64,000 nucleotides of DNA from contig OY992836.1 of the NCBI GenBank assembly GCA_963921425.1, positions 12,989,304 to 13,053,303 of the forward strand, read 5' to 3'. The notes under the pieces are model-generated. The model ran no database searches and was not told the DNA's origin. It was given only the letters and a program-made list of their open reading frames with translations. This stretch comes from Dryas octopetala (Eukaryota; Streptophyta; Magnoliopsida; Rosales; Rosaceae). Below are positions 47,860 through 59,116 of this stretch, in pieces. The first letter of the stretch is position 1. Each line of letters opens with the position of its first letter. The position numbers and the translations under genes are program-made.

Positions 47860-47940
47860 ATAATGGACACATGACATCTTATACTTACAAACTTAGATAG
47901 GTTAGGAGATTTATTAGCTTAGGAGAGGATCTGGATCCCA
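47860..47940 (-). repeat. Solo end related to the long-TIR element at 17802
   Basis: On the minus strand it reads GGGATCCAGATCCTCTCCTA and then AAGCTAAT, similar to the terminus GGATTTAGATCATCTCCTAAG at 17802, followed by AACCT and a later CATGTGTC. The opposite end was not found. Confidence 0.5.
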
Positions 47941-48387
47941 AAAACATAATCAAAGTTAGGACAAGACTAGCTTGTTGTTTCCATTCAAGTGTTTGGTAAT
48001 ATTTCCTATTATATTTTCTAATTTGGTAATTGACACATATCAATATAATAGGAAAGATATCTGCCATAATTATGTGTCAATATTTCCTATTTCTCAACAT
48101 TTGGTAATTTTTCCTATTATATTTTCTAATTTTTCAATATAGCCAAATAATAAAAGAATATATATGGTAATTTTTACATTCCAAATTAACTATAACATAG
48201 AAATACCACGCACCCCTCTCATGGTATTTCTATATATTCCTCATTTTTTATGGAATTGGTTTATAGTCAACTAAGGTCAATTCCTTAGTTTTGTTTCCTT
48301 TCCAGTAAACCAAACATCAAGTTTTCCTGGAATAGAATCTAATTCTCATTCAAAAATTTGGATTACGGCCAAACAAACATGGCCATA

Positions 48388-51160
48388 ATGTATTGTAACC
48401 ACACGCCTGTCTTCTAAATCAAAAGTTCTGAAGTGAGATGAATAATATTCATCTTAAAAATTTAAACTATATTAGGTGGTAAGACTCAATAAGTATATAT
48501 AACATTATCAGACTTTTAGTCCAATATATCAATATAAAACTTATGCTCACATTCCCTCTCATATGTGGCCGCTCTTTTTAGGTGATCCTGCACTTAGATA
48601 AATAGTTCCTCTTTTAAGTGTTTGAAAATCTAACATATATATAGTTTATGTTAAAGGTTACTTACACTTGAGAGATTTGAGACTTCCTTAATTTTCATGT
48701 CCAAATATAATGTGGGATTTAAAAATGATAAAACTAGCAGGAGTATATATTTTCATCTGGACAATTACATAGCTAGCTATTAGTTAGAATCTAATTTCAG
48801 ACAAAAAAAGAACCTGAAACGAATATGATAGATACTTGAACAAGCTGGTGGGAAGTCTAACTTATATAATAATACCAATTAAAATTCTGTTAGTTTCTAG
48901 GATTTGTTATATTGGCTATGTTCCTTGTCAAAACAATTGTATTAATTTGTATTTAATCACTCACAAGCTCTAGGCTAGATTTAGGACAAGTTCTGCTGCT
49001 TTGAAGAAGTCAAGAATGATCAAAGACACAAGGTATACTGCACTTCATTCATTTCATGAATTTAACAGATTTGTGTCTATTTGACTAGTCGTTCACTAAT
49101 CATAAAGAACACTGTTTTTCACGTACAGTGACTGTTATTTAAGTCACAGTCGCTACAGTGGGTCATTTCGGGTTTTTGCTTTTTAAGCCCAATTCTTTGA
49201 AAGCCCATATTCTGTTTAGTACTAGACATGCATGTGCATTGCACATGGCTTGGTTCCCCCACTGTAGCAATCAGATCTGATTGCATCTTTCCCATTCACG
49301 CACACACCTTCACACATCAGCACTATTCATCATCTTCCTCATTTCTGATTTTTAAAAGAAAAATTCCTTTTGACAGCTGCTGATTCCTATCCTTAGTAAT
49401 ACTAGGATACCCCTCTAGGACAAAGAGAATATGCCCTTAATCCGTCTCTTGTGGACAGCCATTGATTGGCTTCCACGTGGCTTGGGCGAACATGATTTTT
49501 GCGTGGGTGTGTACGGGCATAAGTGGGCTGGCTGTTCAGATCTTTTCTGTATGTCGATGAGCAATTTTTGAGCGTGTATTCTTGGTGTTTTCACGCCTGG
49601 GTATTTTTGATGTGAAGTGCTCATCTTCATCATTTTCAGAAAATGGTTTTTATTTCTTGAAAAATCACAAAGAGATTTTCTGAACTTGTTTTTGTTAAAT
49701 CTAAAATTCTATATGGGTTTGAGTGCTTAAATGTCTTCATACATTCTTCAAACACATTCATTTTAGATTTAAGTTGAAGGATTCAGTATTGATCTTTTCA
49801 TGCCGATAGCTTGAGAAGGTTGATCTTTGTTTGTGAATCCTACATTTGCATATCATGTTCATGCATTGATGAAACCACTGAGCTTGGTGCGGATTGGTGC
49901 CATGGGTTGATGAGCTTGGAGTGGAGCTGCCTTCTTCATGAATGACCATCTGCCTTGCGTATGGAAGTTGCACAAAATGGGTAAGATAGCTGCCACTTAG
50001 TCTAGGACTTAGTGATTGAGCTTGTGTGCTGAGTGCCCTCTTTTGTATTGAACTTCTGATTTAGTGGATTGCCTGGTCAGCTGGATAGACCCCCAGTTTT
50101 TACCCTTTGTGGTTTTTCTGGGTCAACATCTTGTGTGCATCTGTCTTCCCTGTTTGTGTTGTTATGATTACTGACTCACTCATCTTTTAAACACAAATCT
50201 GTACTGGAGCTATTTGCTTAAAATTGATATATGCCTTATATAACTGTTTAGATAATCACACACCACTGTAGTTGTGGATAACACTGGGATGCCTATTGTG
50301 ATGGGTCCTCTGAGTGTATAGGATGTCACTTGATCCTTGGTGTGTTTGATTTGTGTTGTTTACTGAAGTGATTTTTGGTTTTTAGAAGTCAATGTGGAGT
50401 TTCACATTTTTGTTACTGGACTGTCTGAGTTGTGTTTGGTTGACTAGTTCATGAGTAATCACATAAACCAAAAATTGGGGTCCGATCACTGAAAGTGAAA
50501 TTAATCAAGTTAATTGAGTGAATAGATCACCTAAATTAAACTTTCAAATTCCATAAAGAACATATATAGGAGTCAAATGTAATATTAAAAAGCTCAAAGA
50601 GCAAAGTTCGTATCATTACTCGGGAACTACTTATATTAATTAATTCGGTCAATGTCGGCAGTGATATGATTCATATGAACCATCCATTACCAACCACAAA
50701 TAGCTATTTTAACTTAGTGGCAATCAGAAATTAGTTCTTTAAGTGCACGAGTGCCTCAGAACTATAGTGCTTTTATTGTTAGGCCTGTTGATTACTAATT
50801 AATCTCACATTGGTTCGGTTAAGTATCTAATAAAGTTTATATATATATATATATATACAAATATTGGATATTTCCATTTAATTACTTCAATCTTTATTAT
50901 GAATTAATTCAAAATAATAGCACAGCTATTGACTATAGATTACTCTTGACAAGGATCACACGTCAAACAATTCCTGATTAATTACTTATCCATGTGTATA
51001 ACCAATTTCAGGGTTTTATGTGTAAATAAATTTGCTGACGCAGTTGTTTTGCTAGCCAGACAAAAGATGTGCCCTAAGAGTTGGGTAGTGTCTCCCCATC
51101 TTGCTTGATTGGAGTTTTTGTTGCTGATGGCTTACACGTCGATTGAGTTCACTTGATTGA
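48388..51160. other. Intergenic block, moderately GC-richer, no gene recognised
   Basis: TTGACTAGT occurs at 49079-49088 and at 50440-50450, each followed by similar sequence (TTCACTAATCATAAA and TCATGAGTAATCACATAAA), enclosing 1.35 kb with a different composition from its surroundings. This may mark an old insertion of unknown type. A TA run lies at 50838-50858. Confidence 0.35.
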
Positions 51161-51161
51161 G

Positions 51162-51201
51162 GTTTCTTTCTCTTTCTAGGGCCCTAGAAAGAGAAAGAAA
51201 C
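51162..51201. repeat. 40-bp perfect palindrome with no spacer
   Basis: Arm GTTTCTTTCTCTTTCTAGGG (51162-51181) is followed at once by its exact complement CCCTAGAAAGAGAAAGAAAC (51182-51201). All 20 base pairs match. The next pair outwards (G51161, T51202) does not. Confidence 0.97.
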
Positions 51202-51566
51202 TCTGCGCTTGGTTACTTGTTTACCTTTCGATCAATTTATGTCTCTGTCTTGTCTTTGTTTTAGTTTTAGTTTGGTTTTATCATGTAGTTTGTCGAGCTT
51301 TCACCCTCGTGGCTTTTTTTTTTGTAAATGAAATTGATATTTTTCCTTGCCAAAAAAAGAAAAAAGAAAATAAAAGAAGCCTTCATAGTTGAATACTTCA
51401 ATAGGATTTCTTTCTTTTGATAATGCAATAGATGTGAATTGTTTAGGCTTATCTTCACCGGGCGGTACCTTTTTGCAGCTATAGATAATCATTGAAACCA
51501 TTAATTGAAAGTTCGCACATATATACCATGCATAAACAAAAAGATTTTAATCCTTAGAGTAAGGAC

Positions 51567-51927
51567 TGATAGAATTAGAGCATCTAACTCAAAATTAATT
51601 GGTAATAGGTGGAGAGTCTCAAGATTTATAAGCACATATGCTAAACTCTAGTTTTCGATGTGGGACATTGTTTCACATTATTCTCAATACGCCCCCGCAC
51701 GTGTGGCGATCTTTTGAGCCTTACACGTAAACAAATTGTATTGGGTGACGTGGGAACACGTGTGACTGTTGAGCCTTACACGCGGATAACCAAGCTTTGA
51801 TACTATGATAGAATAGAGCATCCAACCCAAAACCAATTGGCAATAGGTGGAGAGGCCCAAGACTTATAAGCACATATGTTAAGTTCTAGTTTCCGATGTG
51901 GGACATTACTCCACATTACTCTCAACA
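51567..51927 (-). mobile_element. TRIM miniature LTR retrotransposon, 361 bp
   Basis: Perfect 5-bp target duplication AGGAC (51562-51566 and 51928-51932). Terminal repeats 51567-51689 (123 bp) and 51806-51927 (122 bp) start TGATAGAAT and end TCTCAACA (ATA in the first). The 116-bp internal part has a primer-binding site next to the right repeat (minus strand TAGTATCAAAGCTTGG, tRNA-Met type) and a purine tract GTGCGGGGGCG next to the left repeat, so the element points to the minus strand. No coding capacity. Confidence 0.92.
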
Positions 51928-51932
51928 AGGAC

Positions 51933-52737
51933 AGATGATTGTGTTTAATTAGCTTGAATTAATTTGTAGCCATCCACTTATAATAGTATACAATCTATAA
52001 GTGGAGAGTACATACGAATCTCTATCGATCTCTTGGCGCATGCACATATTTCGGTGGTGGGGGTGAGGCCAACTTATATCTCATGAGTCATGATCATCTC
52101 TTTATTCATTCTAAACTAATCACTCATCGATATGATCACCCTGGCCTTCACCCTTAATTTTTTTTTCTAAACAAACTTTGTCATTGGATTACCGCCCCTG
52201 AAAAATTCAAACATTAATAAATCAGCTATAGCTAGCAACACTTGAGCAGCATGAAAGGTCATTAAGTAGACAAATCAAGGTTCTGACAAAAAAAAAAAAT
52301 AGACAAATCAAGGACGGATCGACCAGCTAGCATTCAAGCTTCAAAGAGGGAAATGGTACTTCTGAAAAAAGCTAATCTTTAAGCAAGTGAGTTTGGATCT
52401 TTCTTATGCATGATTAAGTATAATATATTATCAATAAAATAGAATGCCCAATAAAAATCAATCAAAAAGTAAAATTAAACGGCTAAACTTTTGGAGAAAT
52501 TAAGATCTTAAATCCCCAAATAGAAGTATCATATATTAATGGACTGGCAAATTATGGAGATTGGAGAAAGATCTTTCAAAAATTCCCAAGAGGCTAGGGC
52601 CCCAGAATAGTTGTGAAATGCATAGAAAACCGTCCAAATTGACCAAGTTTCATACAGTCGATCCACTAATCTTTAAAGTTTGTGCGATCATTATACAACT
52701 AGCGGTTAAGATGCTTGCTTAGTAATTTTTCCAAGAT
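51933..52737. other. Upstream region of the second CEP gene
   Basis: AT-rich, no gene. Unlike the other three CEP genes, no long GA or CT run is found within 900 bp of the start. Confidence 0.6.
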
Positions 52738-52745
52738 TATAAATA
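52738..52745 (+). promoter_or_regulatory. TATA box of the second CEP gene
   Basis: TATAAATACCCA starts here, identical over 12 bp to the TATA region of the CEP gene at 58534 (58378-58389). It lies 131 bp before the ATG. Confidence 0.75.
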
Positions 52746-52868
52746 CCCACCGAGCCTGTGAACTTTGTTATCATGTGACTACTTCCATTCCTTTTCTTTT
52801 CTCTGATCATCAGCCTTGTAATTCTCCAAATAAAACCATATCATTCCTTTTCCAGTGCATACGTAGTT

Positions 52869-53363
52869 ATGGAATTAGCTAAATGTAGTTTTGTTGTTGC
52901 ACTAATTGCATGCCTTGAAATTGTGTGCACTGAGGGCAGGCCATTTTGGCCAAGGAATTACAAACCAGCAGATCAGTTGATGAATACGATTGAAGCCAAC
53001 TACAAAAGAGAATTGGGAGAGCAACGCAGCCAATTAGCCACACCCCCTAATAAATATATTGCTAGTAGTGCTCACCATTCAGCTGCTGCTACTAGTACTA
53101 CTACTGCAGCACATAATGATGAAGAGGATTTTCGACCTACAACACCAGGTAACAGCCCCGGCGTTGGTCATAAGTTATTTGCACAAGCCAGCCATCAACA
53201 CGCTGAACCACCAAAGGCAGTTGTCGGCGGCCCAAGTAGTTCTGGTGGTAAGAATTTTGTCACAAGAGGAACAAAAGATGATTACCGGCCCACAATGCCG
53301 GGTCACAGCCCCGGTGTTGGCCATGCTTTTCATCTACAAAATGCAGATCAAACAAATGCATAG
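52869..53363 (+). CDS. CEP: CEP precursor with two CEP domains, 164 aa
   Basis: Intronless frame. Signal peptide core CSFVVALIACLEIVC, cleavage likely near CTEG (residues 20-23). The spacer begins with RPFWPRNYKPADQ, which shares NYKP.D with the CEP precursor at 41622. CEP domain 1 is DFRPTTPGNSPGVGH (87-101), domain 2 is [15 protein letters not shown] (138-152), separated by 36 residues rich in Ala, Gly and Ser. Domain 2 has Tyr in place of the usual Phe; domain 1 has Asn in the GNSPG position as in Arabidopsis CEP1-like peptides (from memory). A 12-residue tail HLQNADQTNA-type follows domain 2, so the last domain is not strictly terminal. Role as for the first CEP gene. Third nearest neighbour features: TRIM elements on both sides. 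Confidence 0.95.
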   Translation: MELAKCSFVVALIACLEIVCTEGRPFWPRNYKPADQLMNTIEANYKRELGEQRSQLATPPNKYIASSAHHSAAATSTTTAAHNDEEDFRPTTPGNSPGVGHKLFAQASHQHAEPPKAVVGGPSSSGGKNFVTRGTKDDYRPTMPGHSPGVGHAFHLQNADQTNA

Positions 53364-55783
53364 ATACAGACATGTACGTACAGCTAGCTAGTACTCACAT
53401 TTAGGGGTTTGTCAATGGCCTCTAGCTATCTGATCATGCATGTGTAAATTAGAACGTACCATAAATTTAGGTTGAACAATACTTATGTACGGATGTGCAT
53501 ATACATCACCAGTACATCGATCCTGTGATCATGTGTACGTACGTACGTGTACGTTCTTCCTCAATTTCATGCTTCAATTATTGTCTCTTTAGTAATAAGT
53601 AACTCAATTGTTGTATATATTAATTTACAGCTCTGTATTTAGCTGTGTCATCTTAATTTACCTTCCAGTGGAAAATAAAAGTCGATATTCAGTCAATTTA
53701 AGTAGTGCATATCTCTCTGTTCTCTGCATGCGCACTAATAATCAAGAACAATTTAAGACATCACAGTGACAGTTAAAAAAAGAGAGTTTATTCTTCTTTG
53801 CATTATGGTTAGGAACGAGCCAATTAGCTGGACCGGCCTTTGGTCAAAATATATGGCCCACAATTAATCCTACTCACGGACTATGGACCAACCCTTAATT
53901 TTTTACTAGAAAATATATGAATAAATACTTGAACTAAAATTAGAAAATTATATGAACTGAACTTTTTAAACTTCATTTATATATGGAATGAAAATGTCAA
54001 ATAATTACAGTGAATTAAAGTGAAAATAAATTAATAGAACTGAGAAGGATTATCCGATTGGTGGATACCCTTTTTTTCGGCTATTCTCGTTCTAGAGAAT
54101 CAACATATCCAAAAAAGGTTGTATTATTGCGTTGCTAGTGATCGATTTGCCGTGTGCTGCATCAAGAAGTTTTTTGTATCTCTACAATTGGTACAATATA
54201 AATATATTTCAATAAAAAATAAATAATAACATTAATATACATATATATATAAGAGAGTATGAGTAGGAAAAAAGGGGGTTACTAACTTACTAGAGGCCTA
54301 TGGGTCAAACCAAAAGCCACCCAATGCCCGTTATAAATGGGTCGGCTCAATGGCTCATGGTTCGTTAAAAGTTGGCCAAATGGATCGATATATGGTCGAT
54401 CTTTGGCCAAAACAATAGTGCAGTATCTCACTAGACGGAGCCAAATCCCAAAAAGCTGGTAGGGTCACATATCAAATAATCAGGGTAAATTTGGGCATGT
54501 ATCATGTCAAATCCCAACGGGTTAGTAGGGATATCGTGATCGAATAATCAGGATATGTAAGAATTTGCATATGGATTATTACGATGGAAATTGTTATTTG
54601 CACTCCAAAATAACCTCTTACCCTATTTAATTCCAACCCTTAACTTAATCTATTCCTAAACTATTTTTCCACTCTCTCTAATTACTTGGGCAAAGCCTAA
54701 AGGATGGGGACGTTATTTTTTGAATTGCATATATAATTTCTCATTTTTAAAATGATTTTTGTCCTTTTGATTTTGTGAGAATTTTTAAAATCAATTGGTG
54801 AGCCTCAAACTAGATTTAAGGAGCTTGCAAAAAGTTAGGACCACGTACAACAGAAAGTAATGAAGAGTGTGAAAATATATATCTTTCCATTTAGGGGAAG
54901 GACAGGCGGACAGCCACTCCAATTGCCAAAGATATATATAAACTTTCTATTTGTGAAAGCCTAACACATAATTAAAGATATTTCTAGTATATAACACTTT
55001 ACACAATGGAGAATAAAGTGTTCAACAGCAAGAGCCAATCAAGCACTTTTCGAATATTATATTGAGAGGAAGATAACAAAACATCAAAACTTCAAAAGGA
55101 CAATTCTTGCAATCGACAAAAGGCATATGAAAGCCAACACCTATAAATACTACTATATTTCCTTTTGTCATAAGGTTATAAGGTTGTAACTTTTATATAT
55201 AAATATATAATGTTTCAAGTGGCTGATATTAATATTATTGATTTGATCAACTTCTATATATATGAATAAACTTTGACTGCATAAAAACAAAGAAAGAGAC
55301 ATTAATTTGAGAGTTGGGAATTATATATTAACAAAACATGCATCTTATTCAATATATTCAAGAACTTAAGTGAGAGATAACTAGTTTTTTGACTTATGGT
55401 GAGATTAAATGGACATTGCCACATTGGTACATAGTACAATAGCACTTCCATTACTTCCAGGTAAATCCTACGCTGTATGCATGTTCCTCAAAAGCAGGAG
55501 CTCAAAATTTGACTAGGAAAGTAATCATCGTACTACCATTATACAATCTGGTTGGGCAGCCACATGTATACCTTAAAATTAAAGTTACTAGCCCGGCCCC
55601 TAGCCTTTTAAAATTTAAATTACCTTTCAACTTGAAGTAAAACACGTACATAGAATATAATGCGCCAGCCATGGCTTGCATAGCCTAATGAGTGTGACAT
55701 CTGATGCTAACTCCTCTATACTTAAACAATTAGTAATGTTAGAGTAGGTCGGCAAGTTTATTTAATAAATGATTTGTGGATAT
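53364..55783. other. Intergenic after the second CEP gene
   Basis: Includes the 3' flank of the CEP gene with a (GTAC)n stretch around 53533-53553 and AAAATAAAAG near 53672. 53800-55780 shows no recognised gene or bounded element. Confidence 0.45.
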
Positions 55784-56160
55784 TGATAGAATGAAAGCAT
55801 CCACCCATTGCCAATTACTCAAAACCAATTAGCAATGGGTGGAGAGGCCCAAGACTTATAAGCACATATGCTAAGCTCTAGTTTTTCGATGTGGGACATT
55901 CCTCCACATTACTCTCAACACGCCCCCGCACGTGTGTCGAGATTTTGAGCCTTACACGTGAACAAATTATATTGGGTGACGTGAGAGCACGTGTGGCCGT
56001 TGGGCCTTACACGCGGATAACCTGACTCTGATACCATGATAGAATTAGAGCATCCAACCCAAAACCAATTGGTAATGGGTGGAGAGGCCCAAGACTTATA
56101 AGCACATATACTAAACTCTAATTTTCCGATGTAGGACATTACTCCACATTACTCTCAACA
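55784..56160 (-). mobile_element. TRIM miniature LTR retrotransposon, 377 bp
   Basis: Second well-preserved copy of the family at 51567. Perfect 5-bp target duplication GATAT (55779-55783 and 56161-56165). Repeats 55784-55920 (137 bp, with about 14 extra bases including CCATTGCCAATTACT) and 56037-56160 (124 bp), both ending CTCTCAACA. Primer-binding site ATGGTATCAGAGTCAGG on the minus strand (tRNA-Met type, the TGGTATCAGAG core intact) and purine tract GTGCGGGGGCG. Confidence 0.93.
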
Positions 56161-56165
56161 GATAT

Positions 56166-58164
56166 ATGATATATGTCTTATTAGTTTGAAATAATAAATG
56201 AGGTAGGGAATAGATCCAAATTTGAATAAATGAGATATTATGTATATATACACATCATTTAGTAGATATAATTGAGAAATAGTAGCTGCATTCTCTTTTT
56301 TTCTTTCTCTTTGTGTCATTTCTCTTCTCCTGTCTATATATTCCGTAGTGTGGTTTCATTATCGGAAATGTTCAATTCCTAGATCACTCTTTAAAGATCA
56401 TATATATATATCCAAAAATTTAACTAAATCAGAAATTATTTAGTCATGTAACTTTTTTTTTTTTTTTTGCCAGAGTCATGTAACTATTATCAAATAAATA
56501 GACAATAAATCAAACTGTTACAAAAACCGTTTTTTTATTTAATAACATATAGATGACTAAAAGATTTCTAATTTGGTTTTTTTTTTTTATAGAAAGATGA
56601 TCGAAAAAATAAAATATTCCGACCATATGCATGACTGTAATACGAAATAAATAAATAAAAGAAGAGAGAAGACATTTATCATTCCAGAACAAAATTAAGT
56701 ATAATTTGAAGAATGTAACCCTATTCATATTTAAATTGGGCAGCCGCAAAATTGAAAAGGGTGAATCCTGCATGTGTGCTGTCTACCTAGCTAGCTCGAT
56801 TCTTGAAATATATATCACACGCTAATCAAAGAGATTATATATAGTAATAGTACTATTGCCTCTAGCTACCTTTTCTTTTCTGAAGTCTCAAACAGGCCCA
56901 TGATCGTAGCTAGACAAAGGGAATCACAAGATATTAAGAAAGCTGCACAGGATTTAAAGAGTCAAAATCGCCCCCATGTGAGATGTGTAGCTCCTCTGAC
57001 AAGTCTTTTACAGTTGTGATTGCATATATTATTAGTATGTATAGCTGCCTTTATATATATATAAGTTATATTAACTATGAAGAATCTTAGCAAGTGGCAG
57101 ATAGATATATAAGGCTGCCCAGCTCTAAGAACAAACGTTAAGCTATAATACTAATTTAGTTTTCTGCATAGTGGCATAGGGTAGGCCAAAGAATCCCTCC
57201 TCCACATTCTTGGGTCAGGTGTATGTGGTGCAAGTACCAACTTGCTCTTTCTCTCAATAAACAACAGTATATGTGGGAGGGAGAGAAGTTTCAGTGGACA
57301 GCTCTGTGTATACATGTATATACTTCCCCTAGAATAAAAAGAAAACAAAAATATGGAGAAAACAAAACACCAATTAATTTGAGTTTCAGAGGAATATGCT
57401 CAATTTTAATGTCAGAGTACGTAAGTTAAACTTTTACTAACATATGCTATGAATTATCATAATGATCGTCAAATGCATTTAACATGCATGCATATATATA
57501 TATTTCAATTCTAGACATTCTTGTCAGCGAAGTGTACGTGACTTACACAAACTTTATCTGGGGTGTAACATGGGGAAAGAAAATTAAATAATTAAGTCTA
57601 ATCCCTGGCAGCTATTTATCGTACTCCGAGTGTGCATGTGGTGATTTTAAAATTTTCAGCATTTGTGTCTGAGCATTCATTCGAACGCTCAGGATGAATT
57701 TCTGTTGTTGTTTTATAATTTTTTTTTTTAGAGTTAATAGAGAATATATGAGTTATAGAAGTTTGTATGGTTTAGAGGATTTGTGGGATTAGAATTTAGT
57801 ATTTGGGGTTTTTTAATTGGTGTAAGTTAAATAATAAAGATGACATCCAATAAATCAATTGGGAGAAAAATGTATTTCCATTATGAATTGTTACGAAATT
57901 AAGAATACTCCATGAAGTAACTGTTTATATGGCACATCATACCTAGCTAGGTAGCTTCTTGTGCACATAGCTACTCTACTTAATTTTATCAAGTGCAGGT
58001 ATATAGCCTACTAACTGTACAGTGAAAACCACGTGAACCTCCACATGATGAGATAATTTATTTTATAAAATAAATAATTGATTAGTACAGTGTAGTTTTT
58101 TTTTTTTGGGTAGGATAGTGCAGTGTAGTTTTAGTAAACTCTAATATGGGGAGAACTTAATTTT
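56166..58164. other. Intergenic upstream of the third CEP gene
   Basis: No gene recognised. Contains poly(T) at 56453-56469 and 56580-56590, and TA runs at 56400, 57051 and 57491. Confidence 0.5.
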
Positions 58165-58187
58165 GAGAGAGAGAGAGAGAGAGAGAG
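58165..58187. repeat. (GA)n tract upstream of the third CEP gene
   Basis: GA run preceded by AACTTAATTTT, 190 bp before the TATA box. Compare ACTTTTGAGAGA upstream of the CEP gene at 41622. Confidence 0.92.
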
Positions 58188-58377
58188 GTTCAAATAAGTA
58201 CATCTTTAGTTTCTATGCAATTAATACTTAATTTCTTTGATGTAGAGCATCTCACTTTATACAAGGAATCCTCCATATGTTTTGGAAGCGTTTTTCACTC
58301 TAGGGTTTCCCTTCCCGGCCTTTTCTTAATTTTTTAATTTTTGGGTTCCATACATGCTTCAGCTTATTCATTTACTC

Positions 58378-58385
58378 TATAAATA
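58378..58385 (+). promoter_or_regulatory. TATA box of the third CEP gene
   Basis: TATAAATA in TATAAATACCCA, 156 bp before the ATG. The same 12 bases stand at 52738. Confidence 0.75.
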
Positions 58386-58533
58386 CCCATGGAGGCAAGG
58401 ATTCTAGGTATCTTCCTTATAAGTACTCCCTCTCTCCCTCTCTGAGAGCTTGTGAGTTCATTAGAGAATATATTCTAGCTAGCTAAGCCTTTAATTATTC
58501 TAGCTAATATATACACTTTCTATATATATCACT

Positions 58534-58812
58534 ATGGCCAATATTGCTGGTTCTACTTGCTTATTTTTTCTACTACTTATTTTCTCTCATGAACTGATCA
58601 TCTGTACTGAAGGAATTAGGGATTTGAAAGTAAGTAAGGACTTGGGGTGTGTGAAATGCTTGAGTACTGATTCAAAAACCAGTACGGCAGGTGAAACTGG
58701 AGCTATTGGAGAACACAATACTACACAAAGCCCAAGCCCTGGTCATGTAGAAGCTTTTCGACCCACAACCCCTGGGCATAGTCCTGGAGTTGGTCATGCC
58801 ATTCACAACTAA
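58534..58812 (+). CDS. CEP: CEP precursor, 92 aa, one CEP domain
   Basis: Intronless frame. Signal peptide core CLFFLLLIFSHELIICTEG, probable cleavage after about residue 26. The spacer is short (about 47 residues) and has two cysteines in CVKC. CEP domain [15 protein letters not shown] (74-88) is followed by AIHN and the stop. Position 1 is Ala instead of the more common Asp. Immediately before it, SPSPGHVE looks like a decayed GHSPG block. The HE.I..TEG end of the signal peptide resembles HEIVHVEAKR in the precursor at 63824 and LEIVCTEGRP at 52869, supporting descent by tandem duplication. Function as for other CEPs. Confidence 0.95.
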   Translation: MANIAGSTCLFFLLLIFSHELIICTEGIRDLKVSKDLGCVKCLSTDSKTSTAGETGAIGEHNTTQSPSPGHVEAFRPTTPGHSPGVGHAIHN

Positions 58813-59063
58813 AGCATCGATCTGCATCCATCATCTTCATATTTGTAATAGTAGCTACTGTGTGTACGTACCATATTATTATTCGATTGTTGCTTAGGGT
58901 TTTCAGTTCTCAGACCACCAAAAAAAAAAAGGAAGTATTGCATTTGTATTTACATTTCACTGTGGTTGTTTAGATAGATTGTGGCTTGTATATGTATTTT
59001 CTCTTTAAGTAATTTTAAGAATCTTCTTGGTTTTTATATATTTCATTAAGCTGTATGTTGTCT

Positions 59064-59116
<53 letters not shown>

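Larger units (their letters stand above)
44622..48384. mobile_element. Possible large element with GGCC(C/A)TGTTT ends
   Basis: Left end GGCCCTGTTTATTTGACCGG and right end, read on the other strand, GGCCATGTTTGTTTGGCCG are similar inverted repeats, each with ATA directly outside (44619-44621, 48385-48387). The type is unsettled because ATA is not the TWA target of PIF/Harbinger. No transposase frame. It contains the element at 45644-46698. The two ends could also belong to separate elements. Confidence 0.35.

Noticed and set aside
53059-53391. 110-codon frame overlapping the two-domain CEP gene
   Set aside because: Alternate-frame shadow of the CEP gene, extends past its stop.
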